Positions 18,395-29,221 of a stretch of 52,058 nt of DNA are shown piece after piece (position 1 is the stretch's first letter; each line of letters starts with the position of its first letter). This DNA is from Thermoleophilia bacterium. GTDB taxonomy: Bacteria; Actinomycetota; Thermoleophilia; Gaiellales; Gaiellaceae. The position numbers were made by a program, and so were the translations under genes. The notes beneath the pieces were generated by a model, which did no database searches, was not told where the DNA came from, and worked only from the letters and a program-made list of their open reading frames with translations. The stretch spans positions 1 to 52,058 of the forward strand of contig JADGPD010000008.1 in assembly GCA_017882615.1 (NCBI GenBank). The letters run 5' to 3'.

Positions 18395-19066
18395 TCAGAA
18401 GAGGTCGAGCTGGGCTTCGAGTTCCGCCGCAACCGGCATCGCGCCAGTCGCCGCAGAGACGGGCTCGGACGGGACGGGCGCCGGCTCGCGCCCGAGCAGC
18501 TGCGGCAGGCGCGCGAAATCCTCTTCGAGCACTCCCAGCATGGCGCGCGTATAGAGCGCCGCCGCCGGATGGTAGATCGGGTAGAGAAGCACCTCGCTGT
18601 TCCCTAGCCGGACGCTCTGCTCTACGCCATGCACACGGGTGATCCCGGCCGGGTTGCCGGAGAGGAGCTTGGTGGCGAAGTTGCCGAGTGTCGCCACGAT
18701 GCGCGGCTGAATCAGCTCGATCTGGCGAAAGAGATGACTCTGGCAGGCCTCTATCTCGTCCAGCTGCGGGTCGCGGTTCCCGGGCGGACGGCACTTGAGC
18801 ACGTTGCCGATGAAGACGTCTTCCCTGCCGAGGCCGATCTCGCCGAGCAGGCCCTCGAGCAGCTTGCCCGCCGCGCCGACGAACGGAACGCCCTGCTGGT
18901 CCTCGTGGAAGCCGGGCGCCTCGCCCACGAACATCAGCTCGGCGTCCGCGTTTCCGGCGCCGAAGACGACCTTGGTACGCGTCTCGGCCAGCGGACAGGC
19001 GGTGCAGGAAGAGACAGCGTTGAAAAGCGACACGAGCTCGGCTCTGCGAGTCTCGCTAGTGGCCAC
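18395..19066 (-). CDS. Uracil-DNA glycosylase, family 4 (4Fe-4S)
   Basis: About 223 residues from a GTG at 19066; the first in-frame ATG (19123) would add 19 low-complexity residues, so the GTG is preferred. Family 4 signatures are [18 protein letters not shown] (two cluster cysteines), [20 protein letters not shown] (active-site motif), [19 protein letters not shown] (two further cluster cysteines) and the catalytic-site YHPAAALY. It removes uracil from DNA by base-excision repair and is common in thermophiles and actinobacteria. A Pro/Glu/Ala-rich tail follows the fold. The start overlaps the zinc-ribbon gene, suggesting coupling. Confidence 0.92.
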   Translation of the reverse strand: MATSETRRAELVSLFNAVSSCTACPLAETRTKVVFGAGNADAELMFVGEAPGFHEDQQGVPFVGAAGKLLEGLLGEIGLGREDVFIGNVLKCRPPGNRDPQLDEIEACQSHLFRQIELIQPRIVATLGNFATKLLSGNPAGITRVHGVEQSVRLGNSEVLLYPIYHPAAALYTRAMLGVLEEDFARLPQLLGREPAPVPSEPVSAATGAMPVAAELEAQLDLF

Positions 19067-19256
19067 CGCATCCACCGCAGTTACCGCCGGCGCAGCTACC
19101 GCAAGACTTGCTCGGGCCGCCAACGGTGGCGAAGCTCGAGTACTTGCGGATCACTTTCTTGGCCGCACAGGATGGGCAGGCGGGCGCTTCGTCCCCGTGG
19201 ACGAGCTCCTCGAAGTGGTGCTCGCATTTCATGCAGACGTATTCGTAGATCGGCAT
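19056..19256 (-). CDS. FmdB-family zinc ribbon protein
   Basis: A 66-residue protein starting [20 protein letters not shown], followed by [15 protein letters not shown], the classic FmdB/CxxC_CxxC_SSSS pattern. It ends in a glycine/cysteine-rich tail ([15 protein letters not shown]). The ATG at 19256 fits the invariant MPIYEY start. A longer upstream reading frame is not supported. FmdB proteins are putative regulators of unknown mechanism. Its stop lies within the start of the uracil-DNA glycosylase gene. Confidence 0.85.
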   Translation of the reverse strand: MPIYEYVCMKCEHHFEELVHGDEAPACPSCAAKKVIRKYSSFATVGGPSKSCGSCAGGNCGGCGGH

Positions 19257-19808
19257 CTCTTGGAGTGTAGAGCCTGCCCCGGTAGGTAGGCCGGCCGAGG
19301 CGGTCGAGGCGCGGATGCCAGAGGCAGGACGAACCACGAAGGCGCACTGGTTGTGCGGTGAGCGGTTCGGCGGGGCTCTCGCGCCGCGAATCGGCCGCAC
19401 CGGGTGTGCGTGCCTGCCGGGGCAGGCTCTCAGACGGCGCTGCCGACCCCAGGCCGACGCCTCGCTGTGAATCCGAGTGGAACGGACTTTGATGAGCCAG
19501 GCGGCCGTTCACAGGGCACTTCTCTCTTCGCCCGCCACCGAGCCACCCGCCCGCGGGGTCGTTCGAAGGTAGCGTCTTTTCGAGACGCGGAATGCGAGAT
19601 CTCGTGCCGAATCCGTATCCATTCTCGAACACGGGAATGACCCTGCAGGGCTCGCCCACTTTGCGGGCAATCTCTCAGACAACATCACGGGCCTCGGGAT
19701 GGCGTTGGCCGCGACGCGCTTGCTCGGACTAGACTGAGCCAAGGAAGCCCGGTATCCAAATTGGAACTGGAGCAAGGGTATGAGTCAATCGACGAGAAGC
19801 GAGCGGGC
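19257..19808. other. Long intergenic region between fmdB-like gene and panC
   Basis: About 550 bp between divergent genes without a credible coding frame. It contains one copy of the 42-bp dispersed repeat (19520-19561), a near-palindrome GCCTGCCGGGGCAGGC at 19412, and a possible -10 box TAGACT at 19730 for panC. The remainder shows nothing I can name. Confidence 0.6.
19520..19561 (-). repeat. 42-bp dispersed repeat, copy 1
   Basis: The reverse complement of this segment is identical over 42 bp to 26946-26987. It begins CGACCCCGCGGGCGGGTGG and ends GGCGAAGAGAGAA. Weaker similarity seems to continue for about 100 bp on the side nearer 19660. Both copies lie in gene-free DNA. Confidence 0.85.
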
Positions 19809-20615
19809 GTGAAGATCGTGCGCACGAAGAGCGAGCTTAGGGCTCTGCTCGAACCACTCCGCGGCGGCCGCATCGGGCTGGTGCCGACAATGGGCGCCTT
19901 TCACGAAGGGCACTTGAGCCTGCTCCGCGCCGCCCGCCGGGAATGCAACACCGTCGTCTGCAGCCTGTTCGTCAACCCGACTCAGTTCGGCCAGGGCGAG
20001 GATCTCGAGCGCTACCCGCGTAACGACGCGCGCGACCGAGAGCTGGCGCAGACCGAAGGCGTCGACTTCCTGTTCGCGCCCGCGCCCGAGGAGATATATC
20101 CGCGGGGCTTCGAGACCTGGGTCGAGCCGGAAAGGCTCGCGCTGGAGCTCGAGGGCGTGATCAGGCCCACCCATTTCCGCGGCGTCGCGACGATCTGCCT
20201 CAAGCTGTTCAACATCGTCCGCCCGAACGTCGCCTACTTCGGCGCCAAGGACGCTCAGCAGCTGGCCGTGATCGAGCTGCTCGTGCGCGATCTCGATCTG
20301 GAGCTGGAGATCCGGGCGATCGAGACCGTCCGCGACGAAGACGGTCTGGCGCTCTCCTCGCGTAACAGCCACCTCTCTCCCGCCGAGCGCCGGATCGCAC
20401 TGGCGCTGCCCCGCGCGCTGGCTCGCGGCGCCGAAGCCGGACGAGACGGCGGCGACCCGGTCGTGGTAGCGCGCGCCGCGCTCGACGAGGAGCCCGGCCT
20501 GAAGACGCAGTACGTCGCCGTAGCCGACTACGACGGGCCGCGCCTGCTGGCCGCGGTGCAGGTCGGAAAGACTCGCTTGATCGACAACGTATCGCTGAAA
20601 GGAAGCAAGAGATGA
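19809..20615 (+). CDS. panC: Pantothenate synthetase PanC
   Basis: ATP-dependent condensation of pantoate and beta-alanine to pantothenate (coenzyme A pathway). Starting at GTG 19809 gives VKIVRTKSELR, the usual PanC N terminus, and a protein of 268 residues; a TTG at 19761 would add 16 residues. Motifs: GLVPTMGAFHEGHLSLL (HIGH-type ATP site), SLFVNPTQFGQGEDLERYPR, RPTHFRGVATICLKLFNIV, AYFGAKDAQQLAVI and DGLALSSRNSHLS (KMSKS-like). The C-terminal domain is somewhat short. The stop overlaps the panB start (ATGA), so the pair is one operon. Confidence 0.95.
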   Translation: MKIVRTKSELRALLEPLRGGRIGLVPTMGAFHEGHLSLLRAARRECNTVVCSLFVNPTQFGQGEDLERYPRNDARDRELAQTEGVDFLFAPAPEEIYPRGFETWVEPERLALELEGVIRPTHFRGVATICLKLFNIVRPNVAYFGAKDAQQLAVIELLVRDLDLELEIRAIETVRDEDGLALSSRNSHLSPAERRIALALPRALARGAEAGRDGGDPVVVARAALDEEPGLKTQYVAVADYDGPRLLAAVQVGKTRLIDNVSLKGSKR

Positions 20616-21493
20616 GCACTCCTCCTCCAGGAAAGCTCGGGCTGCCCGAGCTCGCCGCGATGAAGAGCCGAGGCGAGAAGATCGTGATGGTCACCGCCTA
20701 CGACGCGCCGGGCGCCCGCTTTGCCGAGGACGCCGGCATCGACATCCTGCTCGTCGGCGACACGGCCGCGATGGTCGTGCTCGGGCACGAGTCCACCACC
20801 GTGCCGGTGACCGTCGAGGAGATGCTCTTCCTCACGCGCACGGTCGCCCGAGCCGCGCGGCGCCCGGTCATCGTCGGCGACCTGCCCTTCGGCTCCTACC
20901 AGGTGTCCGACGAGGAGGCCGTCTCGACCGCGATCCGCTTCGTCAAGGAAGGCGGCGCCGACGTGGTCAAGCTCGAAGGGGCCGGCACCTCGGTCTCGCG
21001 CGCCCGCGCCATCGTCCAAGCCGGCATCCCGGTGATGGGCCACATCGGCCTGACGCCGCAGTCGGCGACCATGCTCGGCGGCTTCAAGACCCAGGGCAAG
21101 ACGGCCGAGCGCGCGCTCGAGCTGGTCAATCAGGCACTCGAGCTGCAGCAAGCCGGCTGCTTCTCGCTCGTACTCGAGGCGGTGCCCTCCGCGGTCGCCT
21201 CGCGGGTGACCGAGCTACTCGAGATTCCGACCTTCGGCATCGGCGCCGGAGCGGGCTGCGACGGCCAGGTGCTCGTCTACCACGACCTGCTCGGCCTGAC
21301 CGAGGGCCACCTGCCGCGCTTCGTCAAGCGCTACGCCAACCTCTCGGGCGAGATCAAGGGCGCGCTCGCCGCCTACGCGGAAGAGGTGCGCAGCGGCGTC
21401 TTCCCCGACGACGAGCACTCCTACTCGATGGACGAGAGTGAGCGAGCCGAGTTCGAGGCAGCGCTCGAAAGTCGATCGCCGGTCAACGAGTAG
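20612..21493 (+). CDS. panB: 3-methyl-2-oxobutanoate hydroxymethyltransferase PanB
   Basis: A 293-residue TIM-barrel enzyme that makes ketopantoate from 2-oxoisovalerate and methylene-tetrahydrofolate. Motifs: MVTAYDAPGARFAEDAGIDI, LLVGDTAAMVVLGHESTTVP (metal-binding DT), DLPFGSYQVS, VKLEGAGTSVSRA, MGHIGLTPQSATMLGG and FGIGAGAGCDGQVLVYHDLL. Length is normal. It overlaps panC by 4 bp; panD and panE are not in the window. Confidence 0.96.
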   Translation: MSTPPPGKLGLPELAAMKSRGEKIVMVTAYDAPGARFAEDAGIDILLVGDTAAMVVLGHESTTVPVTVEEMLFLTRTVARAARRPVIVGDLPFGSYQVSDEEAVSTAIRFVKEGGADVVKLEGAGTSVSRARAIVQAGIPVMGHIGLTPQSATMLGGFKTQGKTAERALELVNQALELQQAGCFSLVLEAVPSAVASRVTELLEIPTFGIGAGAGCDGQVLVYHDLLGLTEGHLPRFVKRYANLSGEIKGALAAYAEEVRSGVFPDDEHSYSMDESERAEFEAALESRSPVNE

Positions 21494-21501
21494 TCAGCGA
21501 C

Positions 21502-21975
21502 CTAAACCTGCGACGCCGCGCGCTCGAGAACGTCGATCTCGATCTTCTTCATCGTCAGGAGCGCCCGCGTGACCCGCGCCGATCTCTCCGGGTCAGGATC
21601 GCCGAGCAACTCGGGCAAGACAGCCGGAACGATCTGCCACGATACTCCGAACCTGTCTTTCAGCCATCCACACTGCCCCTCTTCTCCGCCGGCAGAGAGC
21701 GTGTTCCAGTACGCGTCGACCTCGTCCTGGGTCGCGCAGCTCACTTGGAACGAGATCGCCTCGCTGAACGTGAACTCCGGCCCGCCATTCAAGGCGAGGA
21801 ACCATTGCCCGTCCAGCTCGAAGCTGACGGTCATCACCGTCCCCTCGGGCCGTGGCCCGGCCGCGCCGAAGCGAACGACGTCCACGATCCTCGAGTTCGG
21901 GAAAACCGACGTGTAGAACTTCGCCGCCTCTTCGCCTGCGGTGTCGAACCACAAACAGGGAGTGAATTTGCTCAT
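21502..21975 (-). CDS. VOC-superfamily (PhnB-like) protein
   Basis: 157 residues from an ATG with a strong ribosome-binding site (GGAGGAGGA). The opening FTPCLWFDTAGEEAAKFYTS and the later GTVMTVSFELDGQWFLALNG and WLKDRFGVSWQIVP are typical of the PhnB-like branch of the vicinal-oxygen-chelate fold, often annotated as 3-demethylubiquinone methyltransferase-like. The biochemical role is unknown. It converges on panB with only about 8 bp between stop codons. Confidence 0.85.
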   Translation of the reverse strand: MSKFTPCLWFDTAGEEAAKFYTSVFPNSRIVDVVRFGAAGPRPEGTVMTVSFELDGQWFLALNGGPEFTFSEAISFQVSCATQDEVDAYWNTLSAGGEEGQCGWLKDRFGVSWQIVPAVLPELLGDPDPERSARVTRALLTMKKIEIDVLERAASQV

Positions 21976-22254
21976 TGCTCCTCCTCCAGATTCGAGAGCG
22001 TCGTCTAGCGGCGCGTTTTCCCGCTTAACCGCCGCACCAACCCGGACCCGGCGCGATCGAAGTCGAGCACTCCTGTCCGTGCGATCGCCGCTTTCCATCG
22101 CCGTCTGCTCGGAAAGCGCTCGATAGGCGCTCGGTGCTCAGGGGGTAGCACGCTCGCCCAGCCGAGCGCGATCGGCTCCCGCGCCCATCCTTCATTGGCA
22201 GAAGTGGACGTCGGACTCTCGTCGGCGGATCTCTATTCGAGTCGCGCCAACTAC

Positions 22255-22283
22255 TTGACATAGAATAGTAGTATACATAACAT
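22255..22283 (+). promoter_or_regulatory. Housekeeping promoter of the PadR operon, leaderless
   Basis: TTGACA (22255-22260), a 17-nt spacer and TAACAT (22278-22283), 6 nt before the ATG of the PadR gene. The spacer is strikingly AT-rich for this genome and contains the palindrome GTATAC with flanking ATA/CAT repeats, a plausible autoregulatory PadR operator. The operator is inferred. Confidence 0.7.
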
Positions 22284-22289
22284 AGCTCT

Positions 22290-22646
22290 ATGAGCTCGGA
22301 ACATGATTCTCAGCTGCTGAAAGGTGTCCTATCCCTTTTATTGCTGCATCTGATCTCCGAACGTGAGTCGTACGGATACGAGCTCGTCCAGCGCCTGCAC
22401 CAGGTCGGGCTGACCGAGATCCTCGAAGGCACGGTCTACCCGGCCCTAGCCCGGCTCGAGCGAGAGGGCCGCGTCAGCGCGCGGCTTGTCGCGTCGAACG
22501 CCGGCCCAGCCCGCAAGTACTACCGACCGACCGTCGCCGGCCGCGACGCCCTCACCGCGGGGACCGCCGACTGGATGTCCCTCGCCGCTGTTGTCGGCGC
22601 GCAGCTTGCTCGTCGCCTCCCCGCGGAGCCCCAGGAAGGAGCCTGA
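22290..22646 (+). CDS. PadR-family transcriptional regulator
   Basis: A 118-residue winged-helix protein: LLKGVLSLLLLHLISERESY (helix 1), YGYELVQRLHQVGLTEILEG, then GTVYPALARLEREGRVSARL, the recognition helix and wing of PadR proteins. A short C-terminal helix serves for dimerisation. PadR proteins usually repress a neighbouring membrane or transporter gene. Here the next gene, 1 bp downstream, encodes a HAAS-like membrane protein, the classic partner. The transcript appears leaderless from the promoter at 22255. Confidence 0.92.
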   Translation: MSSEHDSQLLKGVLSLLLLHLISERESYGYELVQRLHQVGLTEILEGTVYPALARLEREGRVSARLVASNAGPARKYYRPTVAGRDALTAGTADWMSLAAVVGAQLARRLPAEPQEGA

Positions 22647-22647
22647 C

Positions 22648-23199
22648 ATGCAGCACACCGTTACCTGGTTCGACCGACTGCGTATCGAGCGCGTCGTCTG
22701 GACGCTCGACCAGCGCCTCTACGACCTGCCGCGCCGAACCCGCATCGAGACCCGCCGGGAGGTGCGTCAGAATCTCCTCGCCGGCGCCCGCGATGTCGGC
22801 ACAACCCAGGCGCTACGCAACCTCGGCGGCAGCGCCGAACTCGCGAACGAGTACCTCTCGGCCGCGTTTGGATCGAGGCCCCGTCACTCCTGGATGGCAG
22901 CGGGCCTCTTCTTCGTCACCGTTCCCTTACTTGCCACCTCGTTCTTCGCCGGCGCAGCGAACGGCTTCGCGAACGGGATCATCGCCGCCCGCCCCGCCGC
23001 CACCGGCACGTACACCTGGGGTGGCATCTCGCATCTGCAGAGCACCGTCACCTACACGTTCATCAACGGCCACGGAACGTGGAACGGAGGCGGCTTCACA
23101 CCTCTCTTCTACATCCTTTGGATCGTCGCGACGATCCTCGTAGGGCGACTCTGGCGAGCGCTTCCGGCCTGGCGAAGGCGTCGCGCCGGAGTTGCATGA
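22648..23199 (+). CDS. PadR-coupled membrane protein with HAAS/permease-prefix-like N-domain
   Basis: 183 residues from an ATG with a good ribosome-binding site (AGGAAGGAG). The N-terminal 75 residues are soluble and helical (VWTLDQRLYDLPRRTRIETR, RNLGGSAELANEYL), resembling the HAAS/permease-prefix domain found beside PadR regulators. Two transmembrane helices (about 83-105 and 150-167) flank a 45-residue external loop rich in Gly/Thr. Translation probably follows that of the PadR gene. Function is unknown; such proteins are thought to respond to envelope or antibiotic stress. Confidence 0.7.
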   Translation: MQHTVTWFDRLRIERVVWTLDQRLYDLPRRTRIETRREVRQNLLAGARDVGTTQALRNLGGSAELANEYLSAAFGSRPRHSWMAAGLFFVTVPLLATSFFAGAANGFANGIIAARPAATGTYTWGGISHLQSTVTYTFINGHGTWNGGGFTPLFYILWIVATILVGRLWRALPAWRRRRAGVA

Positions 23200-23506
23200 A
23201 CATTGCTCTGGAAAAGATCAATTCATCGCCAATCTTCATCCGCGCATCCATCGCCATGCGCGGATCACTCCACCAAAACCGCGCAGCGGCACTAAGGCCG
23301 GTAAACAGACTCACCGGCGTGTGTTAATGCCTCCGGCACAGCGACAAGTCTCTCATCGCCAGGGGACATTCCCGAACACTCGCCCAGCGCGGTCGGCCTT
23401 CTCTAGAACCGCCGTTAGGAACCGGCGACGTGCCGGACGGCTAGCGGTGTTTCCGCAACTCGGAGAACGCACGCTTCCCAACGCCGCGAATCCTTTTCCG
23501 CAGGTC
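23200..23506. other. Gene-free stretch between the PadR operon and a small membrane gene
   Basis: About 307 bp lacking a credible frame. Apart from the hairpin at 23238 I see no promoter, repeat or gene remnant that I can name. Confidence 0.5.
23238..23265 (+). terminator. Strong hairpin downstream of the PadR operon
   Basis: Perfect 10-bp inverted repeat ATCCGCGCAT / ATGCGCGGAT with an 8-nt loop, about 40 bp after the stop. No T-run, so Rho-independent termination is uncertain; it may serve as a bidirectional or Rho-assisted signal. Confidence 0.45.
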
Positions 23507-23740
23507 CTAGTAAATCCAGCCCTCGAACCAGACCATGAATCCGATCACGCCGTGCGCCGCGGCCAGGACGAAGATTCCGATGCCGTTATAGCGGTGGACG
23601 CGATTTGGCACCTTGATCACGCGCAGGCCCGTCAAGAGCTGGAAAGAGATCATCACTGCGAGCACCAAGCCGAACCAGATATTGATCGGCTTGCCGTGAA
23701 AGAACGGGACGGTTACGACGGCGAGCGGAAACGTGAGCAT
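23507..23740 (-). CDS. Small membrane protein, cytochrome b561-like appearance
   Basis: 77 residues from an ATG preceded by GGGAGGAGG. Two to three hydrophobic segments are seen; the last two are WFGLVLAVMISFQLLTGLRV and GIGIFVLAAAHGVIGFMVWF, joined by KVPNRVHRYN. Two histidines on the cytoplasmic or periplasmic edge (VHRYN and AAHGV) recall heme-ligating positions in small cytochrome b561/DUF4405-type membrane proteins, but a heme cannot be claimed. A longer in-frame start at 23803 lacks a ribosome-binding site. Confidence 0.6.
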   Translation of the reverse strand: MLTFPLAVVTVPFFHGKPINIWFGLVLAVMISFQLLTGLRVIKVPNRVHRYNGIGIFVLAAAHGVIGFMVWFEGWIY

Positions 23741-23873
23741 GGCCTCCTCCCGAAGCGGTTGATTGAACCCGCCCAGTATCTCTCGTCGAACGGCGTTGGC
23801 CAATTCCGACGCCAGAGCGTAAGCACCGATCCGACTTTGCCGCGGTGGCTCCGCGGGATGGGCGCGATCTCTC

Positions 23874-26720
<2,847 letters not shown>

Positions 26721-26750
26721 CTCAATTCCAGTCTAGCCCCGCGCCTGAAG

Positions 26751-26766
26751 ACGAACACTTGTTCGT
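26751..26766 (-). promoter_or_regulatory. LexA-binding SOS box upstream of uvrA
   Basis: ACGAACACTTGTTCGT, with perfectly palindromic arms ACGAAC/GTTCGT, matches the Gram-positive/actinobacterial LexA consensus CGAAC-n4-GTTCG. It is centred about 38 bp upstream of the uvrA start and overlaps the position expected for the -35 box relative to the -10 TAGACT (26730-26735, minus strand). Repression by LexA and release after DNA damage is the expected control. Confidence 0.88.
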
Positions 26767-27029
26767 ACGCGGAGAGTATCAACTCCGTAGCGGACGTGCG
26801 AACAGGACGCTTTCCCCCCGCTCGAAAGCCCGAATCCGGCAAGAGGGTGTACAGCATGGTCTCGGGTTTAGGTCCGACACGAACTCGCGACCGAATTGGC
26901 CCGAGACGGCGTTACTAATCGCTGAGAGCGGACGGTACTTTTTAGCGACCCCGCGGGCGGGTGGCTCGGTGGCGGGCGAAGAGAGAATCGTTGCGAGCAC
27001 GCCGACGGCGCAGTACGACCGCCCGGCAA
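26767..27029. other. Gene-free stretch upstream of uvrA carrying a dispersed repeat
   Basis: No credible coding frame. It holds the second copy of the 42-bp repeat and is locally AT-richer (for example TACTTTTTAG at 26936) than its surroundings. The part from about 26820 to 26945 seems weakly similar to DNA next to the other repeat copy. Confidence 0.55.
26946..26987 (+). repeat. 42-bp dispersed repeat, copy 2
   Basis: Identical over 42 bp to the reverse complement of 19520-19561, 7.4 kb away. It starts CGACCCCGCGGGCGGGTGG. No terminal inverted repeat or transposase is associated. Confidence 0.85.
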
Positions 27030-27470
27030 CTAGGCCGCTTGCCGCGACTCCGTCAGCTCCGTGATCAGCTCCTGTAGCTCGGCCGGATCGGGTACGTAGT
27101 CGATCTCCAGCTCGCCGGCGATCAGCGTGCCGTAGCGAAGCAGGCGCCCCCAGACAGTCTGCTCGATCTCCAGCGCCCCGAGGCTCGACAGGTTCACGCT
27201 CGCCGTCCGCCGCCCGAGCACGCCGGTCGCGACGCTGAGCCGCTCGCTGGTGAGAACGATCTTGGTGCGGTCCCAGCGCCAGGCGGCGCGCAGCGCCACG
27301 AGCGCCGCCAGCACCATGGCGCCGACGCCTCCCGCCGACCAGGGCCAGTCGAGCACAAGCAAGGCCGCGCCTACGCAGGCCAAGATGAGCGCCTTGGCGA
27401 CGCTGCCGCCGAGCACGATTCCGTGCTGGCGTGTCTCCAGTAACACCTGCTCGTGTGAAGAGAGACGCAC
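27030..27470 (-). CDS. PH-domain (bPH/YdbT-like) membrane protein
   Basis: A 146-residue protein with two N-terminal transmembrane helices (about 22-41 and 46-63) followed by a bacterial PH-like domain: WDRTKIVLTSERLSVATGVL and SLGALEIEQTVWGRLLRYGT, the hallmark YxxTxxRL/..IxxxQs..R.. pattern of DUF304-type proteins. Function is unknown; likely membrane-associated. It is 40 bp upstream of another small membrane protein in the opposite relative order (both minus). Confidence 0.8.
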   Translation of the reverse strand: MRLSSHEQVLLETRQHGIVLGGSVAKALILACVGAALLVLDWPWSAGGVGAMVLAALVALRAAWRWDRTKIVLTSERLSVATGVLGRRTASVNLSSLGALEIEQTVWGRLLRYGTLIAGELEIDYVPDPAELQELITELTESRQAA

Positions 27471-27510
27471 AGCCTGTGCGTTCGCGTCGAGCCCGTGATT
27501 ACCTGCGGCG

Positions 27511-27759
27511 CTACCTCTTCTTGCGCCGGCCGAAGAGCACGCCGCCGGCCGCGAAGCCGAGCCCGAACGTGCCGACCGAGAACGAACCGATGGCGATCAC
27601 CTTGCGAACAGTCGAGAGCCGCTGCCAGCGGCTGAGCGCTTCCTGTTCCTCGGGCGTCAGTTCCTCGCCTCGGCGCAGCTTGCGCGCCGCGCCGCCGGCG
27701 CGAAGACCAAGGTAGAGATCGTCGAAGACTTCGGCTGATTCAGCTGATTCGTCGGCCAT
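27511..27759 (-). CDS. Small single-pass membrane protein
   Basis: 82 residues from an ATG at 27759 (MADESAESAEVFDDLYLGLR). An acidic N terminus and a charged helix (RRGEELTPEEQEALSRWQRL) are followed by one hydrophobic segment (VIAIGSFSVGTFGLGFAAGG) and a basic stop-transfer tail RRKKR, giving an N-in tail-anchored topology. I recognise no family. The frame is supported by its coherent composition; a longer upstream extension is antisense to the phosphoesterase gene and was rejected. Confidence 0.65.
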   Translation of the reverse strand: MADESAESAEVFDDLYLGLRAGGAARKLRRGEELTPEEQEALSRWQRLSTVRKVIAIGSFSVGTFGLGFAAGGVLFGRRKKR

Positions 27760-27787
27760 ATGCGGCAGTGTATAGGGTGCCGCGGAG

Positions 27788-28576
27788 GTGCTAGTGCGCG
27801 TTCTACATCTGTCCGATCTACACCTCGGCTCGAAGGGCGGCGAGATCGGCGGCCCCGGGCTCGAGCAGTTGATCGAGCGCGCGGCCCCCGAGCTGATCGT
27901 GGTCAGCGGCGATCTGGCCAACCGCGGTCGCCGCGGACAGATCGAACAGGCGGCGGCGCTGCTGCGCTCGCTCGGGCCGGAGGTCGTAGCCGTCCCGGGC
28001 AATCACGATCTCCCCTACACCTTCCCGGGTCGCTTCAGCCATCCCTGGCGCGAGTTCGAGCGCCAGTGGGCGACGACCGAGCCGATTCACCGCTCCGAGC
28101 GGCTGCTCGTGGTCGGGCTCAACTCCGCCCGCCCCGGTCGCCAGCAGTCGGGGAAGCTGCGTCGTTCCTCACTCGAGCGAACCGCCCGCCTGCTGGCCGA
28201 GACTCCGCCCGAGGTCTACCGGCTCGTCTTCCTACACCATCACCTCACCTGCGCGCCCTGGCGAGCGCGCAAGCGCCCGCTCTCGGGCAGGCGCCGCGCC
28301 CTCCGACTGCTCGCCGAAGGCGGCGTCGACCTGATCGCCTCGGGACACATCCATCAGGGCTCGGCGATCGAGCGGCACGAATTCGATGTCGGCGCCGGCA
28401 AGCGAGCCCTGGTCGTTGCAACGACGCCGGGCTTCGGCCGCCCCAGGCAGCGCCGGCAGGGCGAGGCGCACGGGCTCCAGCTCTACGGCTTCGACGAAGG
28501 CGAGATCAGCGTAGAGACGTACATCTGGCACGGCGGCGAGCTGCGCCTGAGCGGCGAGCGGCGCTTTCCGCGCTAA
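27788..28576 (+). CDS. Calcineurin-like metallophosphoesterase
   Basis: A 262-residue phosphoesterase with all five metal motifs: LHLSDLHLG (D-x-H), VVSGDLANRG (GD), VVAVPGNHDLP (GNHD), VFLHHHLTCAP (H) and LIASGHIHQG (GHxH). Likely an Icc/CpdA-type or nuclease-type dinuclear-metal enzyme; the substrate cannot be inferred. GTG start; a second GTG two codons on is possible (VRVLHLSDLH). It is divergent from the small membrane gene upstream. Confidence 0.88.
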   Translation: MLVRVLHLSDLHLGSKGGEIGGPGLEQLIERAAPELIVVSGDLANRGRRGQIEQAAALLRSLGPEVVAVPGNHDLPYTFPGRFSHPWREFERQWATTEPIHRSERLLVVGLNSARPGRQQSGKLRRSSLERTARLLAETPPEVYRLVFLHHHLTCAPWRARKRPLSGRRRALRLLAEGGVDLIASGHIHQGSAIERHEFDVGAGKRALVVATTPGFGRPRQRRQGEAHGLQLYGFDEGEISVETYIWHGGELRLSGERRFPR

Positions 28577-28591
28577 CTGGTTCCGTTAGCG
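28571..28591. terminator. Bidirectional hairpin between convergent genes
   Basis: CGCTAAC / GTTAGCG, 7-bp stem with a 7-nt loop, overlapping the phosphoesterase stop codon and lying between it and the convergent tsaC end. There is no T-run on either side. Confidence 0.35.
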
Positions 28592-28613
28592 TCGCAGGAA
28601 GAACGCGAGGCGA

Positions 28614-29210
28614 TCAGGTAGTTCGGGCCAGCTCCAGCGCCCGTTCGGGATCCCCGGCGCCCAGGCGCAGCACAACCGGCTCCGCTCCGCTGAAATCGAT
28701 CACCGTCGAAGGCGTGCCCGGCAGCCCGCCGGCGTCGAGCAGCGCGCCCGCCGCAGTGCGGATCTCTACGGGAATCTGCTCAATCGTCCTCGGGTCGGGC
28801 TCGCCGTGACGATTGGCGCTGGTCGCGGCGACGGCGCCGAATTGCTCGAGCAGCTCTCGCGCCTGCCGCGGCAGCTCGGGCACGCGGACGCCGATCGTCA
28901 CCTCGCGCCCGGGCGAGAGCCAGGCAAGGCGCCGCTCCGGATTGGGAAGCACGAGCGTGTAGGGCCCGGGAAGGAGCGCCTCGAGCAGCCTCTGCCAGCG
29001 TCCGGCCAGCTCGCGAACGCACTCGACCAGGGCCGGCGGCGAGGCAGCGACCAGCGCGATCGGCTGCTTCGTCCTGCCCTTCAGCTCGTTGATGCGGGCG
29101 ACAGCCGCCGCGCTGCGCGGATCGGCGCAAAGCCCGTAGACGGTGTCGGTGGGAAGTACGACCAGGCCGCCGGCCTCGAGCACTGCGACCGCGTCCGAGC
29201 CGGCGCTCAT
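28614..29210 (-). CDS. tsaC: L-threonylcarbamoyladenylate synthase (TsaC/Sua5/YrdC type)
   Basis: 198 residues of YrdC fold; makes threonylcarbamoyl-AMP from threonine, bicarbonate and ATP, the first step of t6A. Motifs: GGLVVLPTDTVYGLCADP, INELKGRTKQPIALVAASP (KxR...K) and AVAATSANRHGEPDP (SxN). No C-terminal Sua5 domain, so TsaC-like. It is the last gene of the prfA-prmC-IMP-like-tsaC run, a very common actinobacterial/Gram-positive order. With tsaB, tsaD and tsaE elsewhere in the window, the whole t6A pathway is present. Confidence 0.93.
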   Translation of the reverse strand: MSAGSDAVAVLEAGGLVVLPTDTVYGLCADPRSAAAVARINELKGRTKQPIALVAASPPALVECVRELAGRWQRLLEALLPGPYTLVLPNPERRLAWLSPGREVTIGVRVPELPRQARELLEQFGAVAATSANRHGEPDPRTIEQIPVEIRTAAGALLDAGGLPGTPSTVIDFSGAEPVVLRLGAGDPERALELARTT

Positions 29211-29221
29211 GACTCGCCCGT

